A stretch of DNA of 10,533 bases from JADGHX01 sp040255575. Its GTDB lineage: Bacteria > Pseudomonadota > Gammaproteobacteria > Steroidobacterales > Steroidobacteraceae. Positions 6,876 through 10,533 of this stretch are shown in pieces. The notes beneath the pieces are model-generated. The model worked only from the letters and a program-made list of their open reading frames with translations, searched no databases and had not been told where the DNA came from. The number at the start of each line of letters is the position of its first letter. Within the stretch, counting starts at the first letter, position 1. The stretch spans positions 1-10,533 of the forward strand of contig JBDZVF010000204.1 in assembly GCA_040255575.1 (NCBI GenBank), given 5' to 3'. Both the position numbers and the translations under genes were made by a program.

Positions 6876-7502
6876 ATGAGCGAAGTCGCCAAGCAAAAAC
6901 GCCGGGCTTTCTGGCTAAAACATCTTCATCAGTGGCACTGGATCAGCGCAGCGATCTGCCTGGTATCCATGCTGCTGTTCAGTATCACCGGCATCACGCT
7001 CAATCACGCTTCGCAAATTCCGGCAAAGCCGCGCGTGACCACGCTCGAAGCGACATTGCCGGCGCCGTTGCTCGTGCATCTGAAGAACGAATCGGAAAAC
7101 GACAACGCGCCGCTGCCGGCGGCTGTGAACGACTGGATCCGCGAGCAGATGAGCCTCGAAGCCGCGGGCCGCGCGGCCGAGTGGTCGGAAGATGAAGTGT
7201 ATGTATCGATGCCGCGTCCGGGCGGCGATGCGTGGATGAGCATCGCGCGCGACAGCGGCGAGATTCACTACGAGCGCACGACACGCGGTGCCATCTCCTA
7301 TCTCAACGACCTGCACAAGGGCCGCAATGCCGGGCCGATGTGGGGCTGGTTCATCGATCTGTTCGCCGTGGCGTGCGTGCTGTTCGCGGGCACCGGGTTG
7401 TTCCTGCTCAAGATGCATTCGAGCCGGCGGCCGGGGACGTGGCCCTACGTGGCGCTGGGTGTGGTGCTGCCGCTGCTCGTCATCGTTCTGTTCGTTCATT
7501 AA
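6876..7502 (+). CDS. PepSY-associated transmembrane protein, putative membrane electron carrier
   Basis: A 208-residue inner-membrane protein resembling the PepSY-associated TM family (PepSY_TM-like). Helix 1 is about residues 22-42 (HWISAAICLVSMLLFSITGI), then a periplasmic region of about 100 residues with PepSY-like features (SGEIHYERTTRGAISYLNDLHKG, 127-149), helix 2 about 156-180 (GWFIDLFAVACVLFAGTGLF) and helix 3 about 189-207. Histidines flank the first two helices: His16/18/21 and His44 around helix 1, and His147 and His181 around helix 2. That is an arrangement able to hold b-type haems as in PepSY-TM reductases; haem binding is my inference. The ATG at 6876 is preferred because the frame upstream (to 6723) runs through the control region. 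No strong Shine-Dalgarno is visible. First gene of the operon; the DUF2271 gene follows after 15 bases. Confidence 0.85.
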   Translation: MSEVAKQKRRAFWLKHLHQWHWISAAICLVSMLLFSITGITLNHASQIPAKPRVTTLEATLPAPLLVHLKNESENDNAPLPAAVNDWIREQMSLEAAGRAAEWSEDEVYVSMPRPGGDAWMSIARDSGEIHYERTTRGAISYLNDLHKGRNAGPMWGWFIDLFAVACVLFAGTGLFLLKMHSSRRPGTWPYVALGVVLPLLVIVLFVH

Positions 7503-7517
7503 ACGAGGTGCTGATTC

Positions 7518-8075
7518 ATGCGTTCGCCGAGTTTCGTTCGCTTCGCGTCGCTCGCCCTGGTGGTCATTGGCACGAGTGCCGGTGTCGCGTCCGCCGCTGA
7601 GATGAACATCTCGGTGGAACTGCCGAAACTGCAGGTCGCGGAGTACCACCGGCCTTATGTTGCGATGTGGATCGAGCGCGAGGACCAGAGCTTCGTGGCG
7701 AACCTGTCCGTCTGGTATCAGCAGAAGCGCGGTGGCGGCGCGGGTGGCCAGGGCGCTGGCGAAAGCGGCACGAAGTGGCTGAATGAGTTGCGCACCTGGT
7801 GGCGCAAGAGCGGTCGCGAACAGACGTTTCCCATCGACGGGGTTACCGGTCCCACCAAGCCTGCCGGCATTCAGCAAGTGAAGCTCACCGGGGACAAGGC
7901 GCCGCTCGCTTCGCTTGCAGCCGGTAAATACTGGCTCGTGGTGGAAGCGGCTCGCGAAGCAGGCGGGCGCGAGGTGGTGCGTGTTCCGTTCGAGTGGCCT
8001 GGCAAGAGCGCACAGAGCGTCACCGGGAAGGGGACGAGCGAGCTCGGGACGGTGGCGCTGAATGTTTCGCCGTGA
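7518..8075 (+). CDS. DUF2271 secreted protein with flavinylation-like motif
   Basis: A 185-residue periplasmic protein of the DUF2271 type. Residues 1-26 form a Sec signal peptide ending ASA-A. The mature part starts with the family-like pattern of a beta-strand and then RPYVAMWIE, and continues VANLSVWYQ, a Gly-rich loop (71-84) and the Trp-rich KWLNELRTWWRKSGR (86-100). The key feature is D-G-V-T-G-P-T at 107-113. This fits the pattern recognised by ApbE FMN transferases (D-x-x-[ST]-G-[A]-[ST], with Pro in place of Ala), in which the last Thr, here Thr113, takes FMN through a phosphoester. With apbE in the same operon, covalent FMN is the likely modification. GAGG lies 9 bases before the ATG at 7518. 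The stop codon is embedded in a short tandem repeat. Confidence 0.88.
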   Translation: MRSPSFVRFASLALVVIGTSAGVASAAEMNISVELPKLQVAEYHRPYVAMWIEREDQSFVANLSVWYQQKRGGGAGGQGAGESGTKWLNELRTWWRKSGREQTFPIDGVTGPTKPAGIQQVKLTGDKAPLASLAAGKYWLVVEAAREAGGREVVRVPFEWPGKSAQSVTGKGTSELGTVALNVSP

Positions 8076-8124
8076 ATGTTTCGCGCCGAATGCATCGCTG
8101 GAGCTCATCACCTGAATGCATCGC
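8059..8124 (+). repeat. Four imperfect copies of a 12-bp repeat around the DUF2271 stop codon
   Basis: TGAATGTTTCGC occurs exactly at 8059-8070 and 8073-8084, followed by near copies CGAATGCATCGC (8087-8098) and TGAATGCATCGC (8113-8124). The first three are 14 bases apart. The DUF2271 stop codon (8073-8075) is the first three bases of copy two. The repeats occupy much of the 94-base gap before the DUF4198 gene, the largest gap inside this operon. Confidence 0.8.
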
Positions 8125-8169
8125 CCGAGTACACCGAGAGACACACGAAACCCTCATGAGGAAGCTTGC

Positions 8170-9030
8170 ATGAACCGCATCCACGAGCGTGTTGCCCAAG
8201 CCATTGCCGCGCGTAAAGCCGGCTCGCGCGCCTTTCGCGTCGCCATCGCCTTCGCGCTGACCGCAGCACTGCCCTACGCGGCCGAAGCGCATCGGCCGTT
8301 CATCGTCCCCTCCGAAACAGTGCTCGCGAGGCCGGGCTGGGTGACATTCGACGGCGCGGTATCGAACGATCTCTTCTACTTCAATCATCAGCCCCTGCGG
8401 CTCGATAACCTGCAAGTGCTGGGGCCGGACGGCGGGCTCGTCGAGATCACGAATTCGAACACCGGCAGATTCCGCAGCACGTTCGATGTTCAGCTGCAGA
8501 AGCCGGGCACGTACAAGGTGGCGCTCGTCAACAATTCACTCAATGCGCAGTACGAGACGGCAGCGGGTGAAAGGCGCCGCTGGCGCGGCACGGTTGAGCG
8601 GCTCGGCGATATCCCCGCGGACGCGAAGAACGTGCAGATCACACAGCAGCAACAGCGCAATGAGACGTTTGTGACTGCCGGCAAGCCGAATGACGTCGTG
8701 CTGAAGCCCACTGGTGTTGGGCTCGAGCTGGTGCCGGTGACGCATCCGAACGATCTGGTCGCGGGCGAGCCGATCACTTTCAAATTCCACCTGGACGGCA
8801 AGCCCGCTCAGGGCGTCGAAGTCGAGGTCGTGCCCGGCGGCACCCGCTGGCGCGACAAGCAGAATGACAGCAAGTACACGACCGACCAGGATGGGCAGAT
8901 CACGATGACCTGGACCACGCCCGGCCTGTACTGGGTCGAGGCCGACGTGCGGGACGACAAAACCAGCGTGAAACAGGCGAAGAGCCGACGCGCGAGTTAC
9001 GTCGCGGTGTTCGAGTTGCTGCCGCCGTGA
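8170..9030 (+). CDS. DUF4198 secreted protein, possible metal or ligand binder
   Basis: A 286-residue secreted protein of the DUF4198 group. The signal peptide covers about 1-40 (basic start, hydrophobic AIAFALTAALPYAAEA). Cleavage after AEA would leave His41 as the first residue of the mature chain (HRPFIVPSETVL). An Ala-His-x-x-x-[IL]-x-P start is characteristic of the family. The body looks like beta-sandwich domains: a strand-rich N-terminal half with GTYKVALVNNSL (113-124), and a C-terminal half (about 197-285) with GEPITFKFHLDGKPAQGVEV, DQDGQITMTW and PGLYWVEADV typical of Ig-like extracellular modules. Relatives occur next to metal-uptake genes. Its exact role is unknown; an accessory that presents iron, metal or ligand to the flavin-membrane pair is my inference. 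The ATG at 8170 has GAGGAAG six bases upstream. The stop overlaps the next start (TGATG). Confidence 0.85.
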   Translation: MNRIHERVAQAIAARKAGSRAFRVAIAFALTAALPYAAEAHRPFIVPSETVLARPGWVTFDGAVSNDLFYFNHQPLRLDNLQVLGPDGGLVEITNSNTGRFRSTFDVQLQKPGTYKVALVNNSLNAQYETAAGERRRWRGTVERLGDIPADAKNVQITQQQQRNETFVTAGKPNDVVLKPTGVGLELVPVTHPNDLVAGEPITFKFHLDGKPAQGVEVEVVPGGTRWRDKQNDSKYTTDQDGQITMTWTTPGLYWVEADVRDDKTSVKQAKSRRASYVAVFELLPP

Positions 9031-10406
9031 TGAATGCGCGGCCGGCGGCGAGCGCGGCCGCGGCGGCTTCGATCGAGGCGACGCGGGCGGTGCTGCATCG
9101 GTCGGTGCTGGCTGGTTTGGCACTGGCTGGGTCGTCACCGGTTGCATCGGGAGTGGCCGCATCGGCCGCATCGGCCGCATCGGCCGCATCGGCACTGGCT
9201 GCGTCGGCAGTGAGCGCGTCGGCAGTGGCTGTGTCAGTGCTGACCGCGAGGGCGCGGACCGCACTCGGTCGTTGCACTGCTGGCGTCCGCCCGCGTGCGC
9301 TGGTGGCGGTCTCAGCGATCATCGGCGCCTGTGCCGTGGCTGCGGGCTGCACGGGAGCCGGCGCCGGCTCGCCGCAGGCCGTCGTGTTGCGAGGTGAAGG
9401 GCTCGGTTCTGATTGGACGGTGAAGCTCGCCGGCCCGCCGCCCGGCGAGCTGGCCCAGATCCAGCGCGGCATTCAGGCGCGTATCGAAATCGTCTCCCGC
9501 AGCCTCAGTCGTTGGGACGAGGCCTCGGAGATGAGTGCGCTCAACTCGTCCGCGCCAACGCCTTCCGCGCCAGCGCCAGCGCCCGCGCGAGCGCCCTCCG
9601 TCCACGCCACTGGCGCCATTGGCGCGCGCGCAGTCGGCGAATGGCAACCGGTGTCGCGAGAGCTCTTCGAAACGCTTCGTTACGCATTCACGCTCGCCGC
9701 CGATACCGGCGGAGCATTCGATCCCACCATCGCACCGCTCGTCGATGCGTGGGGCTTCGGAAAAGCCGGCCGCCGCTACCAGCCGCCCTCCCCCGAAGCG
9801 CTCGGCGCCGCGCGCTCGCAGGTGGGCTTCAACAAAGTAGCGCTCGATGCGAGCAGCCTTCGCGTTCGCAAACCCGCCGGCATGCAGATCGACCTCTCCT
9901 CAATGCAGCACGGGCGCGGGGCAGACGCGGTTTCCGAGTACCTGGAGAGCCTGGGCCTCACGAGCTACCTGGTCGACGTCGGCAGCGAAATCCGCGCGCG
10001 CGGTGAAGCGCCGGGCGGCGGCGCGTGGCGCGTAGGTATCGAGCGTCCGCCGCAGCCGCAAGGGGCTGATGCAGCGAATGGCTTCGAGCACGTCGTGTTT
10101 CTGCGCGACGCGAGCATCGCAACGTCCGGCAACTTCCGGTACTACTTCGACTACAACGGCCGCCGGTATTCGCATCGCATCGATCCGCGAACGGGCGAGC
10201 CCGTTTCGCATGCACTGGTATCGGTGACTGTCATCGCGCCGATCTGCATGCACGCCGATGCGCTGGCCACCGCGCTGACCGTGCTCGGCCCCGATGAAGG
10301 ATTCGATTACGCCGCTCAGCGCGATGTCGCGGCGCTGTTCATCTCGAGATCCGGCGATCAGTTGGTCGAAAAGATGACGCCGCGTTTCGCCACGTACCTC
10401 AACTGA
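9030..10406 (+). CDS. apbE: ApbE-type FAD:protein FMN transferase (lipoprotein)
   Basis: An ApbE flavin transferase that moves FMN from FAD onto a Ser/Thr of an exported protein, acting in the periplasm. From the ATG at 9030 it has 458 residues, against about 350 for E. coli ApbE. Conserved blocks, numbered from this ATG, are GLGSDWTVKL (125-134), SRWDEASEMSALN (160-172), GGAFDPTIAPLVDAWGFG (227-244), QIDLSSMQHGRGADAV (286-301) followed by YLVDVGSEIRARG, SGNFRYYFDYNGRRYSHRIDPRTGEP (366-391) and the metal-binding segment ADALATALTVLG (409-420; Asp410, Thr414). A lipobox-like VAAGC ends at Cys107. The first about 90 residues are an Ala/Ser-rich repeat expansion, and an Ala/Pro-rich insertion lies near 174-202. 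The start at 9030 shares its A with the DUF4198 stop. GTG at 9237 is an alternative that gives an ordinary lipoprotein signal peptide. The likely substrate is the DUF2271 protein. Confidence 0.92.
   Translation: MNARPAASAAAAASIEATRAVLHRSVLAGLALAGSSPVASGVAASAASAASAASALAASAVSASAVAVSVLTARARTALGRCTAGVRPRALVAVSAIIGACAVAAGCTGAGAGSPQAVVLRGEGLGSDWTVKLAGPPPGELAQIQRGIQARIEIVSRSLSRWDEASEMSALNSSAPTPSAPAPAPARAPSVHATGAIGARAVGEWQPVSRELFETLRYAFTLAADTGGAFDPTIAPLVDAWGFGKAGRRYQPPSPEALGAARSQVGFNKVALDASSLRVRKPAGMQIDLSSMQHGRGADAVSEYLESLGLTSYLVDVGSEIRARGEAPGGGAWRVGIERPPQPQGADAANGFEHVVFLRDASIATSGNFRYYFDYNGRRYSHRIDPRTGEPVSHALVSVTVIAPICMHADALATALTVLGPDEGFDYAAQRDVAALFISRSGDQLVEKMTPRFATYLN
9159..9194 (+). repeat. Tandem 9-bp repeat (GCATCGGCC, about four copies)
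   Basis: Copies at 9159-9167, 9168-9176 and 9177-9185 are identical; a fourth (9186-9194) differs in its last base. Read in the apbE frame each copy encodes Ala-Ser-Ala. The surrounding region, about 9090-9240, is built of looser copies of TCGGCAGTGGCTG-like units, so this is the cleanest part of a larger repeat expansion. Copy-number change by slippage would stay in frame. Confidence 0.85.
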
Positions 10407-10533
10407 GGCCCTTACGTGCTCCGCTCACGCCCGACTCACCTGATGCTGCTTCACTACGCCACGTCGCGCCGAAATCATCCGATGCTTCGCCACGTTCCCC
10501 CCTGGCCGCGCCGCTGAGCGCTGCCGGGTCTAC

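Noticed and set aside
6650..6892. An N-terminal extension of the TonB receptor of 81 residues
   Set aside because: It would bury the signal peptide and cover the divergent promoter region; the ATG at 6649 opens directly into a normal signal peptide.
8059..8124. CRISPR-like array
   Set aside because: The units are 12 bases with 2-base to 14-base gaps, far too short for repeats and spacers, and no cas genes are present.
6915..8144. Long minus-strand open frame of 409 codons opposite the PepSY and DUF2271 genes
   Set aside because: His/Arg-rich composition typical of the complement of GC-rich coding DNA; both plus-strand genes have clear family features.
8076..8159. A possible 27-codon leader peptide between DUF2271 and DUF4198
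   Set aside because: It is simply the same frame continuing after the DUF2271 stop, has no Shine-Dalgarno sequence and is largely made of repeat copies.
8536..9264. Minus-strand open frame with a Met-Arg-Pro repeat
   Set aside because: It is the antisense of the GCATCGGCC repeat and of the DUF4198 gene; it has no domain, signal or ribosome site.
9882..9929. His in place of the usual Lys in the ApbE D-x-x-x-x-x-K-G motif as a sign of lost activity
   Set aside because: As I recall it, E. coli ApbE itself has Glu at this position, and the flanking Asp, Gly and downstream metal-site residues are all present here.
10407..10533. Possible small gene after apbE
   Set aside because: A 24-codon frame from the ATG at 10441 has no Shine-Dalgarno sequence or recognisable feature. 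I also see no terminator or other element in this tail.

Overview
The window is GC-rich and densely packed, with short intergenic gaps and a typical Gram-negative envelope gene set: a TonB-dependent outer-membrane receptor, Tat and Sec signal peptides, and a lipoprotein. The Fiu/PiuA-type receptor paired with a PiuC/YbiX hydroxylase points to a proteobacterium, probably gamma or beta. The sequence alone does not settle the genus.

Layout. (1) Bases 3-1319 (+) hold an APC-family amino-acid permease whose N-terminus lies outside the window. (2) On the minus strand, reading right to left from 6649, are a catecholate-siderophore-type TonB receptor (6649-4334), a PiuC/YbiX-type Fe(II)/2-oxoglutarate hydroxylase starting one base after the receptor stop (4332-3634), a Tat-exported aldo/keto reductase (3506-2547) ending in a 15-bp perfect hairpin, a small stand-alone AraC-type regulator (2424-1993) and a Dps ferritin-like protein (1857-1312). 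The Dps gene overlaps the permease tail by 8 bp. (3) On the plus strand, divergent from the receptor, is a compact operon: a PepSY-associated transmembrane protein (6876-7502), a DUF2271 protein (7518-8075), a DUF4198 protein (8170-9030) and an ApbE-type FAD:protein FMN transferase (9030-10406).

How the parts fit. The two iron-related units share a 226-bp divergent promoter region. It carries a Fur-box-like inverted repeat (6793-6811) that overlaps candidate promoters in both directions. The receptor would bring a ferric catechol siderophore into the periplasm, and PiuC-type hydroxylases are the usual partner of such receptors. The plus-strand operon looks like a periplasmic flavin electron-transfer module. 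ApbE would attach FMN to the DUF2271 protein, which carries a D-G-V-T-G-P-T flavinylation-like motif. The PepSY-type membrane protein, with histidine pairs on two helices, could pass electrons across the inner membrane. A secreted DUF4198 protein with a predicted N-terminal histidine could bind metal or ligand. I infer that the unit is an iron-repressed, flavin-dependent reductase of imported ferric siderophore or another periplasmic acceptor. The families are recognised from sequence; the joint function is a hypothesis.
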